Below, piece by piece: positions 22,881 to 35,615 of a stretch of DNA of 64,000 nt. Position 1 is the first letter of the stretch, and every line of letters starts with the position of its first letter. Source of the DNA: Neoarius graeffei (Eukaryota > Chordata > Actinopteri > Siluriformes > Ariidae); assembly GCF_027579695.1 (NCBI RefSeq), contig NC_083571.1, forward strand, positions 47,058,390 through 47,122,389, given 5' to 3'. Position numbers and translations under genes: made by a program. The notes below the pieces were generated by a model. That model was given only the letters and a program-made list of their open reading frames with translations, did no database searches and was not told where the DNA came from.

Positions 22881-23774
22881 TAGTAGGGTATAATCACAGG
22901 CCCATTAGTGTTCAAACAGAGGGGCTGTGGAATTTGAGGTAGGAACTGGCAAGAGGGACAAACAGCATAGCAGAGAAAGTAAAAGGTTAGTGGAGGAACA
23001 CCAACTCCAATCCCAAGATGTCTAGCCGGCTAATATGCTAGTTATAACAATGCCTTGACAAACTTGTCTCCTAACTTTTTGGCTAGACAGTAAGGCATGC
23101 GCGGTAGGCCTACCTCAGCCCCAGTGCATTTATTCAACAGCAAGCAGCAGGCAACATAGCAAGGGACAGCCACTTAACCATGCTACTTGACCACAGGCCC
23201 ACTAATTTGCCAGCTGCGAGGGCTGTAGGGTGAGAACCAAAGCAGACAGGAAGTCCCCACCTGGAAGAGATATGAGAGGAAATGGAGGGAAACTCAACTC
23301 CAGTTGATGTACCCATGCTAACTTTGCAAGCTATAAGTTGAAGGGCATGACACAGTGAGAGAGGGGCACTTTATCACAATAATGGCACCACAAAACTACC
23401 CCTAACGTGCAAGGTAGACACCATAATAAGGGTGTAAGTAATAAATATTATTTGATAAAGCAGCGAAAAGCATGAATTAAACAATGTGAATTAAACCATC
23501 GATAATTTTATTGTACTTTTTGTTACCGCTGTGTTAATGTATCATTTAAGCAGGCCTAACTTTATTCATTTACCATGGGTAATTTATACAGTCTGCTGTA
23601 AACAAGTTCATTATTCGAACATGTTGATTGAGTGTGCTTTCTAAAAGTTTTAATTAGATTTACTGGGTTGATGTCCCTCAGCAGAACCTTATGATTTGTA
23701 TTTGTAGTCTTCTTCTTCTTCTTTTTTTTTTTTAAGTGGTTAAGGGTAAAGCTTTTCTGATGGGCGAGGTTGTG
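22881..23774. other. No gene recognised
   Basis: Unique-looking sequence. A T-rich run is at 23707-23735. No protein motif was found on either strand. Confidence 0.5.
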
Positions 23775-24040
23775 TTTCTGCCTCACAGCTCCGTGGTCCC
23801 TGGTTAACTTCTGAGCTCAGGTTACTGTCTGTGTTGACTTTCACATCATCTCCCCATGTGTCCACATGGGTTTCCTCCAGGTTCTCTAGTTTTCTGCCAC
23901 CACCCAAGGTGGACTGGTTACTCCAAATTTCCTTTAGGTGTGAATGTGCCTGGTGATGGACTGATGTCTCATCCAGGGTATGTACCTACCTCATGCCCAA
24001 AGTTCCTGGGATAGTCTCTGAATCTTCCAGTTACTACGAG
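23775..24040 (+). mobile_element. Ancient SINE-related copy
   Basis: GCCTCACAGCTCCGTGG, CACATGGGTTTCCTCCAGG and TAGGTGTGAATGTGCCTGG follow the SINE order but are much diverged. Similar old pieces lie at about 50900-51060, 52830-52975 and 53795-54110. Confidence 0.55.
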
Positions 24041-24148
24041 ATTAATTAATGAGTGCACTTTTCTCATACTTATAGAATATTTAAATATTTGAACCATTAT
24101 TCAGGCAGAAAATTAAAAAAAAAAAAATTTATACCGTGTGTGTGTGTA

Positions 24149-24684
24149 GTACTGTGCAAAAGTCTTAGGCCCCCTATTAATTTTTTTCATACAAACTTTG
24201 TTATATATTTCTATTTTGTGACTTCTACATTATCTAGTCAGAACCAAAATATTTTAGAGTTCCACATGTTCGTTTTCCAGCACAAAATTAAATGTTACAG
24301 AAAAAAAAAAAGTTTGTATCTGAGCAGCATATTACATAAGAGATCACTTTTCAGATGAAAAAAGAAAACATAATGAAGGCTGCTGGGTTTTGGTGCAAAA
24401 TTAAGAAGCCAGTGTGACAGTCAAAGTGTCCAGAAGAACTGTGGCTGGTTCTGTAAGATGCTCAGTAAAACCTACAGCTCATTTCCTTATCAAACTGCAC
24501 TCACTGTACCTGAGACGACTATTTTTTTTTTTTTTGATCATTTCACACCAAATATTGACTTTGTTTCATTTGTTGTGGCTTACCGCTGTTTATAGTATTT
24601 TTTTTTTATTGAAACATTTCTTTTTTTCCGACATTTTTGGCCTACAGCATTTCTTTACATGCACCTAAGACTTTTGCACAGTAC
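24149..24684. mobile_element. Short Tc1-type non-autonomous element
   Basis: The termini GTACTGTGCAAAAGTCTTAG and CTAAGACTTTTGCACAGTAC are inverse copies and are flanked by TA. The 536-bp interior has poly-T and poly-A tracts and no transposase-like frame. TA duplication and size fit a MITE mobilised by a Tc1/mariner enzyme. Confidence 0.8.
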
Positions 24685-24689
24685 TAGAT

Positions 24690-26039
24690 ATTATGCTTCT
24701 GTTGATTAGAATATAATATAATATTAGAATATAAGCTAGGCCAAAAGTTGAAACAGTGACGCTTTATGGACATAGCTCCATGTCTAACTTCTGGTCATTT
24801 TGTGTATTGCTATTAAGTCTGTTATGGGCATGAACAGCAGTTGTACTGTCCTGATGAAACTGTTATGACTCTCAGTCTAAAATGAAAAATCTCAGCTTGG
24901 AAGCAAATTAATGGTCCAAATGAGGGGGAAAATATCTGATTTAATTTTTTTTTTTTAAATCATCTCCTAGTCCCATGTGGAGAACAATACAAGGTTTCCT
25001 CCCCTGTACATAACACAGATATTGATTCAGCGGTTGAAAACCTGATTTATTGCACAGGGAGTAGGGCAAGGAACCGCTGTGGACCCGTCTGTCTTCTGCT
25101 GTGGTGGATGTGACAGAAGCTAGTTCGTGCTGTGGAGTAAAGTTTCTGATACAGAGTTTTTCTCCAGGTCTTTTCAGTTTTGATTTATTCTGGCAGACTT
25201 ATTCACAGACATATCACCAGACATGTGGCCTCATTTCAAAAGCCGTGTACTGATTTCACAGTAAACATCTGCACATGGACAGAAGATAAAGTGCCTATGC
25301 CCGACATGCATGTTTAAAAAGTGTACTAAGGATCTCATACCAATTACAGTATGTCGAACACGTTACCACAGTATGGCCAGAGAAAGACATACAATTAAAG
25401 ACTCAACTTGGCAGTGCTTTTATGGCACTATGCAAAATCAGTCACAAATCTTCATTTAAAATTCCATTTAAACCAATCATCAATTTAATCATCATCCATC
25501 TTCAGGTAGATGAGATCACATTCTGAATCTCAGCCCCAACTGCAGTTTCACACACACACACAGATTGAGATTGAGATTAATAATTCATGCACGGGCGATA
25601 TATTCCTGCATGCCTATTACTAACTGAACCTCGTCAGGATATGAGGTCAGACTAATTAAAAGCAAGCTCATTTTGCCACTACTTGAGGAGGCTTTAGGGA
25701 AGTCTGCCATTTATTTATAACTTCCAACATCCAAAGGAGAGCAATAAAGCTTTCATTGGATTTGTACGTGACAGCAGAAACGGGCCTGAGGTCAGTTTTA
25801 ATGGTATCGATGCATGACACTGAGTGTGAGGAAGGGAAATGTGGGAATTGATCTCAGTCTGGTTATTTGACTTTTACCAGTAGTCTGTCTCTGGGATCTG
25901 GTGAAGCCATCAGAGCAGCATAAGTGTATTTTAAGGAAAATGTCTTGCATGTAAACTCAGTGTTTGTTGACATTAAACACCCTGTTTAATTGTCCCTTAT
26001 TGTGTTTGAGTAACATGTCTGTCCCCTATTGTAATAGCA
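24690..26039. other. Unique-looking region without gene
   Basis: No transposon ends or protein motifs seen. The 25190-25900 part is free of simple repeats and is a reasonable place to look for conserved non-coding elements. Confidence 0.5.
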
Positions 26040-26332
26040 TACTTGTATAACATGTTTAAGGCATAAGTAATGTATACGCTGTTCTATACTGCTACAGTAT
26101 CTAATAGATACTACATACTCATACACTACATACTCCTTCTGTAAATACTTTATATGACAAAGTTCCTATCTACACTATTCTACACTCCTCACTGTATGTA
26201 TATACTTTATGCTACTGGTCTAGTACAGTACGTATCTAATGTATATATTACATACTCTTCCTTTATATATCTTATACTACATACAGCTTCAACCATTCAT
26301 CCATCTATCCATCCATTAGATATAGCGGTTGT

Positions 26333-26533
26333 CTGTCAGGGTTGCCAGTTTAGTATAGCCAGTTGACCTCATCAGCATGTCTTTGGACTGTGGGAGGAAA
26401 CAAGAGTGTGTGGAGAAAACACGGAGAGAACATGCAACCTCTGCATAGAAAGGTCCCATTCGGCTGCACAGTTAGAACCCAGAACTTTCTTGCTGTGAGG
26501 CAACAGTGCTCACCACTGCAACACCGTGCTGCC
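26333..26533 (-). mobile_element. Decayed SINE fragment
   Basis: Recognisable CATGTCTTTGGACTGTGGGA core and TGCTGTGAGGCAACAGTGC head in minus orientation. The 3' part is missing. Confidence 0.75.
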
Positions 26534-26599
26534 ACCATACTGCTCCAGTATCTACTATATACTACATACTGCTCCTGTATATATTGTATACTATATACT

Positions 26600-26830
26600 C
26601 CTCCTGTATCAACTCTGTAAACTCTGGAGACTCTAGAGACTGTTGTTAAAGTCACAGAGATCACAATTTTCCCAGTTCTGATGTTTGATATGAACATTAA
26701 CTGAAGCTCTTGATCTGTATCTGCATGGTTTTATGCATTGTGCTGCTGCCAAATGATTGGCTGATTGAATAACTGCATAAATGAGCAGGTGTACAGATGT
26801 TCCTACTGAAGTGAACCATGAATGTTTATT
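26600..26830 (-). mobile_element. Fragment of a Tc1-like element (family F, left part)
   Basis: On the minus strand the region carries a stretch with the start FISNIRTGKIVISVTLTTVS and flanking sequence of a fish Tc1 family whose protein begins MGKKCDLSDFDRG. Most of the transposase is lost. A separate fragment of the same group lies at 42720-42905. Confidence 0.6.
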
Positions 26831-26850
26831 ACATACTCCTTGTGATATAC

Positions 26851-26886
<36 letters not shown>

Positions 26887-26889
<3 letters not shown>

Positions 26890-26944
26890 TGAAAAAGTTA
26901 ATGCTGGTGAAAGCAGAAAGTTGTCAGCATTAACTTTTTCAGCA
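26887..26944. repeat. Short hairpin next to a TA run
   Basis: GCTGAAAAAGTTAATGCT and AGCATTAACTTTTTCAGC are exact 18-bp inverse copies separated by about 22 nt, directly after a (TA)n run at 26858-26886. Confidence 0.85.
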
Positions 26945-27357
26945 GTTTGTACTACAGTAGCTCTTCTGTGGGATTGGACCATATGGGCTAGCCTTTATAC
27001 CCCATGCAAATCAGTGAGCCTTCGACACCCAAGACCATGTCACCGGTTCACCGGTTGTCCTTCCTTGGACCACTTTTGTTAGGTACTAACCACTGCAGAC
27101 CAGGGACACCCCACAAGATGTGCCATTTTGGAGATGCTCAGACCCAGTCATCTAGCCATCACAATTTGGCCCTTGTCAAAGTCACTCAGATCCTTACACT
27201 TGCCCATTTTCCCTGCTTCCAACACATCAACTTCAAGAACTGACTGTTCTCCTGATGTCTAATATATCCCACCCCTTGACAGGTGCCATTGTAATGAAAT
27301 AATCAATATTATTCACTTCACCTGTCAGTGATTTTAATGTTATGGTTAATCGGTGTA
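26935..27357. repeat. Interspersed fish repeat ending TTAATCGGTGTA
   Basis: The block AGCAGTTTGTACTACAGTAG through CAATTTGGCCCTTGTCAAAG to TTAATGTTATGGTTAATCGG is a repeat I recognise as common in fish and amphibian genomes, probably a DNA transposon remnant. No protein is assigned. It adjoins the hairpin at 26887-26944. Confidence 0.55.
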
Positions 27358-27639
27358 TACTATTCCAGTATGGACTGTATACTTTATACTCTATATGGCT
27401 CCAGTATCTACAGTATACTATATACTGTTCTAGTATGTGCAGTATGCTAATTAATCCCACTCTATATACTGTACACTACATACTACTCCTGTATATACTT
27501 TATACTATATACTGCTTGGGTGTCTACTTTATACTACATATTTCTCCAGTATCTACTTTATACCACATACTGCTCCAGTATACTGTATACTTTATACTAT
27601 ATACTGCTCCAGTGTCCATCGTCTGTGAATACATTTTGT

Positions 27640-28488
27640 CGCTGCAAGTTAAAACCATATATAAACAATATCTAGAAACCCTGCCCTCCCCTCTGGGCCT
27701 GACCTCATTTACAGTGGAGTGAGGCAAAGTGGAAAACTGTCCTATGGTCTGATGAATTGAAATTTGAAATCTTTTTCGGAAATAATGGACAGAACATCCT
27801 CTGGGCTAAAGAGGAGATGGACCATCTGGCTTTTTATCAGCAAACAGTTCAAAAGCCAGCATCTGTGATGGTACGGGAGGGCATTAGTGCACATGGCATG
27901 GGTAGCTTGCACACCTGGGAAGGCACCATTAATGCTGAATGATATATACAGGTTTTTTGAGCAATATGCTGCCATCCAGACAAAATCTTTTTCAAGGAAG
28001 GCCTTGCTTATTTCAGCAAGACAATGACAAACTGCATTCTACACATATTAAAACTGCATTGCTCCATAGTAAAAGAGTCCAGGTGCTAAACTGGCCGGCC
28101 TGCAGTTCAGACCTGTCTCACATTTAGAACATTTGGTGCATTATAAAGCGCAAAATACAGCAAAGGGGACCCCGAACTGTTGAGCAACTGAAACTGTACA
28201 TCAAGCAAGAATGGGACATTTCACTTTCAAAGCTACAGCAATTGTTGGTAAAAGTAGAGGTGATGTAACACAGTGGTCTCTGTCCCAGGTTTTTTTTTTT
28301 AACCATGTTGCTGGCATCCAATTCTAAATGAGCATATATTTTTCATACAATTTCTCAGTTTCACCATTTGATATATTGTCTTTGCACAATTTTCAAAGAA
28401 ATGCAGGGTTTCCATGATTTTAAAATCATAGCATTCTGTTTTTATTTACATTTTGCACAGTGTCTCAATATTTCTGGAATCGGGGTTT
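27640..28488 (+). mobile_element. Truncated, decayed Tc1 related to family A
   Basis: Readable pieces include LWSDELKFEIFFGNNGQNIL (from about 27730), VQKPASVMVREGISAHGMGS, then LPSRQNLFQGRPCLFQQDND with stops and shifts between them. The right end GGAATCGGGGTTTTA matches the family A terminus. The DNA-binding half and left terminus are missing. It is far more divergent than the copies at 3697 and 33427, so it represents an older wave. Confidence 0.85.
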
Positions 28489-28677
28489 TACATTCTGCTC
28501 CAATATATACTGTATATACCAAACTATTCAAATTTGTACTGTATTCTAGACCTGTGCATATTCTACTTGACAGTATATATTTTATACTCCACCAGTACAT
28601 ACTGCATAATACATACTGCTTCGATATATACTGTGTATTGCATACTAATCCTGTATATACCATATACTGCTTCAATA

Positions 28678-30215
28678 TACACTGGCCAAAAACGTCACAC
28701 ACGCGATTATTACTTTGGATCACCTTTAGTTATGATTATGGCGCACATTCACTGTGGCATTGTTTCAACAACCTTATGCAATGTTGCAACATTCATTTCC
28801 ACCCAGAGTTGCATTTATTTTTCACTGAGATCTTGTACTGATGACAGGAGAGTCGAAACTCTGTAAAGTCTTCTCCAGCACAACCCACAGACTTTCAATA
28901 GGGTTAAAGTCGGGACTCTATGGTGGCAAATTCATGTGTGAAAACAATTCCTCATGCTCCCTGAGCCACTCTTTCACAGCTTGAGCCCTAATTTTATACC
29001 TGTGCCATCAGGGAAGAAAAAATCCATTGATGTGATAACCTGGTCATTCAGTACATTCAGGTCGTCAGCTGACTTCATTTTATTGCCCCATAATGCTGCT
29101 GAGCCTCGACCTGACCAACTGAAGCAACCCCAGATCATAACACTGTCTCCAGAGGCTTGTACAGTGGCCACTATGTATGATGGGTACATCGCTTCATGTG
29201 CTTCCCTTCTTACCCTGACATACCCATCACTCAGGAACAGGGTCAATCTGGACTTATCACACTACATGACCTTTTTCCATCGCTCCAGAGTCCAGTCTTT
29301 ATGTTCCCTAGCAAATTAAAGCCTTTTCTCCTGATTACTCTCACAAACAAGTGGTTTTCTTATGATCACACATCTGTTTAGTCCCAAACCTGAGAGTTCA
29401 CGTCACATTGTGTGTGTGGGAAATGCTCTTACTTTCACTATTAAACATCATCATGAGTTCTACTATCGATTTTGTATCATTCAACTTCATCAAGCCTTTA
29501 CGTGATCTCTGATCATGCTCAGTCACAATTTTTTTTTGATCATATTTCTTCCGTGAAGTTGACGGTTCATCACTATCCTTCCAGGTTTTAATAATGTGTT
29601 AGATAGTTCTTAACCCAATTCCAGTAAATTTACCAGTCGCCTTAATTGTATTCTTTGCTTGATGCAGGCCAGTAATTTGACCTTTTTGAAACACAGTAGG
29701 GCAGCACGGTGGTGTAGTGGTTAGCACTGTCGCCTCAAAGCAAGAAGGTCCTGGGTTCGAGCCCAATGGCTGGCGAGGGCCTTTCTGTGTGGAGTTTGCA
29801 TGTTCTCCCCATGTCTATGTGGGTTTCCTCCGGGTGCTCCGGTTTCTCCCACAGTCCAAAGACATGCAGGTTAGGTTAATTGGTGGCTCTAAATTGACCG
29901 TAGATGTGAGTGTGAATGGTTGTGTGTCTCTGTGTGTCAGCCCTGCGATAACCTGGTGACTTGTCCAGGGTGTACCCTGCCTCTCGCCCATAGTCAGCTG
30001 GGATAGGCTCCAGCTTGCCTGCGACACTGTACAGGATAAGTGGCTACAGATAATGGATGGATGAAACACAGTAACATCTTTTCCATGACCACAGGAGATG
30101 TCTTCCAACATAGTTGTTTAAGAAATGGTTGTTTAAGAGAAGCTACTCACTGCATCAGTTAGAGTTAAAAGAATTGCTGCCATATTACACACTGCAGCAA
30201 TTAATCATTGTATAT
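28678..30215 (-). mobile_element. Tc1-like remnant (family E) split by a SINE
   Basis: It begins at ACTGGCCAAAAACGTCACAC, a terminal type known in fish Tc1 elements. A transposase fragment at 28974-29246 reads GYVRVRREAHEAMYPSYIV, then SGDSVMIWGCFSWSGRGSAA and NDQVITSMDFFFPDGTGI. The catalytic C-terminal part is decayed. Sequence resumes after the SINE at 29699-30061 (ACATCTTTTCCATGACC). The right end is not clear. Confidence 0.8.
29699..30061 (+). mobile_element. tRNA-headed SINE, ATGG-tail type, inside Tc1 family E
   Basis: Flanked by perfect 12-bp duplication TGAAACACAGTA (29687-29698, 30062-30073). Body complete. Confidence 0.94.
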
Positions 30216-31067
30216 TACTTGGAGTACATCATCCAGATACCATGGCATCATTAGGCCCTATCACTCGGGGTGATAGTCCTGGGTATTTTGAGCCTAGCCC
30301 CGGGTATTTTGGCCCTCAAAAGAAGTAAAGAATTAATAGAAAACAACTGACTGCAACAGATCTGCAGCATCCAAAGATGGAGAGGGGGAAGGAGAACACG
30401 GGGGAAGCGATGATGGGGGACATAATTTAGTGCTGCACAGTGCACATTCAAACTTTTGGTACCTGCCAACAGAAGAAGAACATTCAGAACTGGTTATAAA
30501 ATGACTTCAAAAAAATCCTCTACTTTATTGTTGGATTTTTCAAGATGAAAACTGATGGTAAGTCATCGACTGTGGGTGTATATATAGAATGTATCAACAA
30601 TGTAACCTATCAAATTATGTTGATCCACAAAAAATGCTCCATGTAGTCTGGTTATGTTGAATTTACAGCATAGGGTCTGTATGATCAGTGTACCAGGTGA
30701 GCTCAAAAGTTCAAGTGGTTAACTGACTATCTACAGTAGTGGTCTATTTGTTCCAACTAAGTTTATTTGACAGGTTAACAACAATTTGTGTTCATAGTTG
30801 CCTTGACATAATTTAAACATATGTTTTAATGCTACATGTAGCCTACGTAGAACCAGCAGCCTACCATTCCATAGCCAGCCTTTGGCATATTAGTCACATA
30901 TAAGGGATTTTTTTTTTCCATGCAGTATTAATGTCAACATAAATTTGTGTTGTCCAGACACCACAAATGAGCTGCTGCAGTCAACTGAGCCTGGATGCAC
31001 TGGAGAAAATGGTATTTATGTGTGAGAGAAACTTGGAAGACATATTTATATGATCATAGTCTTGTGA

Positions 31068-31290
31068 GGGATGGCACGGTGGTGTAATGGTTAGCACTGT
31101 CATCTCACAGCAAGAAGGTTCTGGGTTTGAGCTCAGCGGCTGGGGGGGCTTACTGTGTGGAGTTTGTATGTTTTCCCCATGCCTGCGTGGGGTGGGTGTG
31201 CTCCAGTTTCCCCCACAGTCCAAAGACATGTGGTTAGGTTAACTGGCTACTCTAAATTGCCCATAGGTGTGAGTGTGAATGGTTGAGAGG
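31068..31290 (+). mobile_element. 3'-truncated tRNA-headed SINE
   Basis: Starts GATGGCACGGTGGTGTAATG and ends after GTGAGTGTGAATGGTTGA. No tail. Confidence 0.85.
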
Positions 31291-31430
31291 AGGAAACCTC
31301 TACAATAATCCCATAGAAGGCAACGAGAAAACACAACTGTAATGTTCCCTAGAAACTCAGATGGATGTCAGAGCTGAACACTGAAGAAGAAGTCTTGGGA
31401 GATGTCATTTGTGTTTTTGAATATAAGTAA

Positions 31431-31796
31431 TCCATCCATCCATTATCCATAACCGCTTATCCTGTGCAGGGTCGCGGGCAAGCTGGTGCCTATCCCAGCT
31501 GACTATGGGCGAGAGGCGGGGTACACCCTGGACAAGTCACCAGATCATAGCAGGGCTGACACATAGAGAAACACAACCATTCACACTCACACCTATGGTC
31601 AATTTAGAGTCACCAGTTAACCTAACCTGCATGTCTTTGGACTGTGGAGGAAACCGGAGCACCCAGAGGAAACCCACGCAGACACGGGGAGAACGTGCAA
31701 ATTCCACACAGAAAGACCCTCATTGGCCACTGGGCTCAAACCCAGAACCTTCTTGCTATGAGGTGACAGTGCAAACCACTACACCACCATGCCTCC
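31431..31796 (-). mobile_element. tRNA-headed SINE, ATGG-tail type
   Basis: Full body. Imperfect flanks AATATAAGTAAT and AATATAATAAT are a likely target duplication. Confidence 0.9.
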
Positions 31797-33426
31797 TAAT
31801 ATAATAATGTAGCTTAGAACTTGTTTTTGTGGCCCTAAAGGAGATGTGAGTGAGAAATTATATATTTTTATTAAACTGATGATAAATTTTCCTCATGATA
31901 TTTAACAGTCAATCAGCTGATATTTAATAGTCAGTCAGCCTCGGTTTCCTGAGACATTATGGGTGTTGATAATAATAATAATAATAATAATGAGACAGAA
32001 ACTGAAGTGAAGTACATAAATTTAAAAAGAGCAGTGCAAAAATCACTAATAAACATGTCATAACCTTTGAATGTGTGTGGGTGATAATATTTCTTGTAAA
32101 GTTAGATACAGTATAACCTTCCCAACTCATTGATGCCAATCTTCTTTAAAAAATACAAGCCCCTAAAACTTGACTTAGCCCCTGGTCTTTTCAATAGCTA
32201 GAAACGCCCTTGTCCAGATATTTTGGGGGCATTGAAACTATTCATAAGCTTCACTCCTTGTACTACATACTTCTTTTGGATAGAATTCAGTACCAGTAGC
32301 ATGCAAGTATGCATAGTATGACATTACAGTCGTCTTGTCATGTTTGTCCTGATTTTACCTCCACTGATCCATTCCACTCTGAATCCCAACCTACAGTGGT
32401 GCTTGAAAGTTTGTGAACCCTTTAGAATTTTCTATATTTCTGCATAAATACAGTATAACCTAAAGCATCAACAGATTTTCACACAAGTCCTAAAAGTAGA
32501 TAAAGAGAACCCAGTTAAACAAATGAGACAAAAATATTATACTTGGTCATTTATTTATTGAGGAAAATCATCCAATATTACATATCTGTGAGTGGCAAAA
32601 GTATGTGAACCTTTACTTTCAGTATCTGGTGTGACCCCCTTGTGCAGCAATAACTGCAACTAAACGTTTCCGGTAACTGTTGATCAGTCCTGCACACCAG
32701 CTTGGAGGAATTTTAGCCCATTCCTCCATACAGAACAGCTTCAACTCTGGGATGTTGGTGGGTTTCCTCACATGAACTGCTCGCTTCAGGTCCTTCCACA
32801 ACATTTACATTGGATTAAGGTCAGGACTTTGACTTGGTCATTCCAAAACATTAACTTTATTCTTCTTTAACCATTCTTTGGTAGAATGACTTGTGTGCTT
32901 AGGGTCATTGTCTTGCTGCATGACCCACCTTGTCTTGAGAGTCAGTTCATGGACAGATGTCCTGACATTTTCCTTTAGAATTTGCTGGTATAATTCAGAA
33001 TTCATTGTTCCATCAATGATGGCAAGCCGTCCTGGCTCAGATGCAGCAAAACAGGCCCAAACCATGATACTACCACCACCATGTTTCACACATGGGATAA
33101 GGTTCTTGTGCTGGAATGCAGTGTTTTCCTTTCTCCAAACATAATGCTTCTCATTTAAACAAAAAAGTTCTATTTTGGTCTCATCCATCCACAAAACATT
33201 TTTCCAATAGCCTTCTGGCTTGTCCATGTGAGTTTAGCAAACTGCAGATGAGCAGCAATGTTCTTTTTGGAGAGCAGTGGCTTTCTCCTTGCAACCCTGC
33301 CATGCACACCATTGTTGTTCAGTGTTCTCCTGACGGTGGACTCATGAACATTAATATTAGCCAATGTAAGAGAGGCCTTCAGTTGCTTAGAAGTTGCTCT
33401 GGGGTCTTTTGCGACTTTTCCAACTA

Positions 33427-35031
33427 CAACCCCGATTCCAAAAAAGTTGGGACAAAGTACAAATTGTAAATAAAAACGGAATGCAATAATTTACAAATCT
33501 CAAAAACTGATATTGTATTCACAATAGAACATAGACAACATATCAAATGTCGAAAGTGAGACATTTTGAAATTTCATGCCAAATATTGGCTCATTTGAAA
33601 TTTCATGACAGCAACACATCTCAAAAAAGTTGGGACAGGGGCAATAAGAGGCTGGAAAAGTTAAAGGTACAAAAAAGGAACAGCTGGAGGACCAAATTGC
33701 AACTCATTAGGTCAATTGGCAATAGGTCATTAACATGACTGGGTATAAAAAGAGCATCTTGGAGTGGCAGCGGCTCTCAGAAGTAAAGATGGGAAGAGGA
33801 TCACCAATCCCCCTAATTCTGCGCCAACAAATAGTGGAGCAATATCAGAAAGGAGTTTGACAGTGTAAAATTGCAAAGAGTTTGAACATATCATCATCTA
33901 CAGTGCATAATATCATCAAAAGATTCAGAGAATCTGGAAGAATCTCTGTGCGTAAGGGTCAAGGCCGGAAAACCATACTGGGTGCCCGTGATCTTCGGGC
34001 CCTTAGACGGCACTGCATCACATACAGGCATGCTTCTGTATTGGAAATCACAAAATGGGCTCAGGAATATTTCCAGAGAACATTATCTGTGAACACAATT
34101 CACCGTGCCATCTGCTGTTGTCAGTTAAAACTCTATAGTTCAAAGAATAAGCCATATCTAAACATGATCCAGAAGCGCAGATGTCTTCTCTGGGCCAAGG
34201 CTCATTTAAAATGGACTGTGGCAAAGTGGAAAACTGTTCTGTGGTCAGACGAATCAAAATTTGAAGTTCTTTATGGAAATCAGGGATGCCGTGTCATTCG
34301 GACTAAAGAGGAGAAGGATGACCCAAGTTGTTATCAGCGCTCAGTTCAGAAGCCTGCATCTCTGATGGTATGGAGTTGCATTAGTGCATGTGGCATGGGC
34401 AGCTTACACATCTGGAAAGACACCATCAATGCTGAAAGGTATATCCAGGTTCTAGAGCAACATATGCTCCCATCCAGACGACGTCTCTTTCAGGGAAGAC
34501 CTTGCATTTTCCAACATGACAATGCCAAACCACATACTGCATCAATTACAGCATCATGGCTGCATAGAAGAAGGGTCCGGGTACTGAACTGGCCAGCCTG
34601 CAGTCCAGATCTTTCACCCATAGAAAACATTTGGCACATCATAAAATGGAAGATACGACAAAAAAGACCTAAGACAGTTGAGCAACTAGAATCCTACATT
34701 AGACAAGAATGGGTTAACATTCCTATCCCTAAACTTGAGCAACTTGACTCCTCAGTCCCCAGATGTTTACAGACTGTTGTAAAGAGAAAAGGGGATGTCT
34801 CACAATGGTTAACATGGCCTTGTCTCAACTTTTTTGAGATGTGTTGTTGTCATGAAATTTAAAATCACCTAATTTTTCTCTTTAAATGATACATTTTCTC
34901 AGTTTAAACATTTGATATGTCATCTATGTTCTATTCTGAATAAAATATGGAATTTTGAATCTTCCACATCATTGCATTCCGTTTTTATTTACAATTTGTA
35001 CTTTGTCCCAACTTTTTTGAAATCGGGGTTG
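33427..35031 (+). mobile_element. Second copy of Tc1 family A, nested inside another Tc1
   Basis: This 1605-bp copy has the same CAACCCCGATTCC termini as 3697-5296. It sits in a TA of the family D element at 32394-35613, whose sequence resumes immediately after it (TTACATGCCTTGC). Both terminal repeats and inner direct repeats are present. Confidence 0.93.
33789..34862 (+). pseudogene. Near-intact Tc1 family A transposase with one early stop
   Basis: The reading frame starts at the MGRG methionine (33789) and is broken only by TGA at codon 24 (33858-33860), where the sister copy has Arg; this looks like a CGA to TGA CpG transition. The catalytic signatures [15 protein letters not shown] and SPDLSPIEN are all kept. 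The natural stop after VSQW has changed to TTA, extending the protein by 13 residues into the inner repeat. One extra Asn sits before KPYLNM. An ATG at 33882 could begin a product lacking the first helix-turn-helix. Confidence 0.9.
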
Positions 35032-35615
35032 TATTACATGCCTTGCTCTTGGAATTATCTTTGTTGGTCAACCACTCCTGGGGAGGGTAATGATGGTCTT
35101 GAATTTCCTTCATTTGTACACAATCTGTCTGACTGTGGATTGGTGGAGTCCAAACTCTTTAGAGATGGTTTTGTAACCTTTTCCAGCCTGATGAGCATCA
35201 ACAACGCTTTTTCTGAGGTCCTCAGAAATCTCCTTTGTTCATGCCATGATACACTTCCACAAACATGTGCTGTGAAGATCAGACTTTGATAGATCCCTGT
35301 TCTTTAAATAAAACATGGTGCCCACTCACACCTGATTGTCATCCCATTGATTGAAAACACCTGACTCTAATTTCACCTTCAAATTAACTGCTAATCCTAG
35401 AGGTTCACATACTTTTGCCACTCACAGATATGTAATATTGGATCATTTTCCTCAATAAATAAATGAGCAAGTATAATATTTTTGTCTCATTTGTTTAACT
35501 GGGTTCTCTTTATCTACTTTTAGGACTTGGGTGAAAATCTGATGTTGTTTTAGGTCATATTTATGCAGAATATAGAAAATTCTAAAGGGTTCACAAACTT
35601 TCAAGCACCACTGTA

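Larger units (their letters stand above)
26040..28690. repeat. Degenerate AT-rich minisatellite around TACTGCTCCAGTATATACTG
   Basis: Imperfect units such as ATACTGCTCCAGTATCTACT and ACATACTCCTCCTGTATATAC, of about 25-35 bp, recur at 26040-26290, 26540-26620, 27357-27620 and 28490-28690. Transposon pieces lie between. The array was probably continuous before those insertions. Confidence 0.7.
30216..32393. other. Mixed region, two SINEs, otherwise unassigned
   Basis: GCCCTATCACTCGGGG near 30252 and ACTTAGCCCCTGGTC near 32170 hint at worn ends of one element holding both SINEs, but I could not prove termini. No gene. Confidence 0.4.
32394..35613 (-). mobile_element. Tc1 family D element interrupted by Tc1 family A
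   Basis: The termini CAGTGGTGCTTGAAAG and CTTTCAAGCACCACTG have TA at 32392-32393 and 35614-35615. Transposase pieces are at 32619-32804, 32838-33227 (with [26 protein letters not shown]) and 33170-33364, and the N-terminal part lies beyond the nested copy at about 35040-35260. Several stops and frameshifts are present besides the 1.6-kb insertion. Confidence 0.92.
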
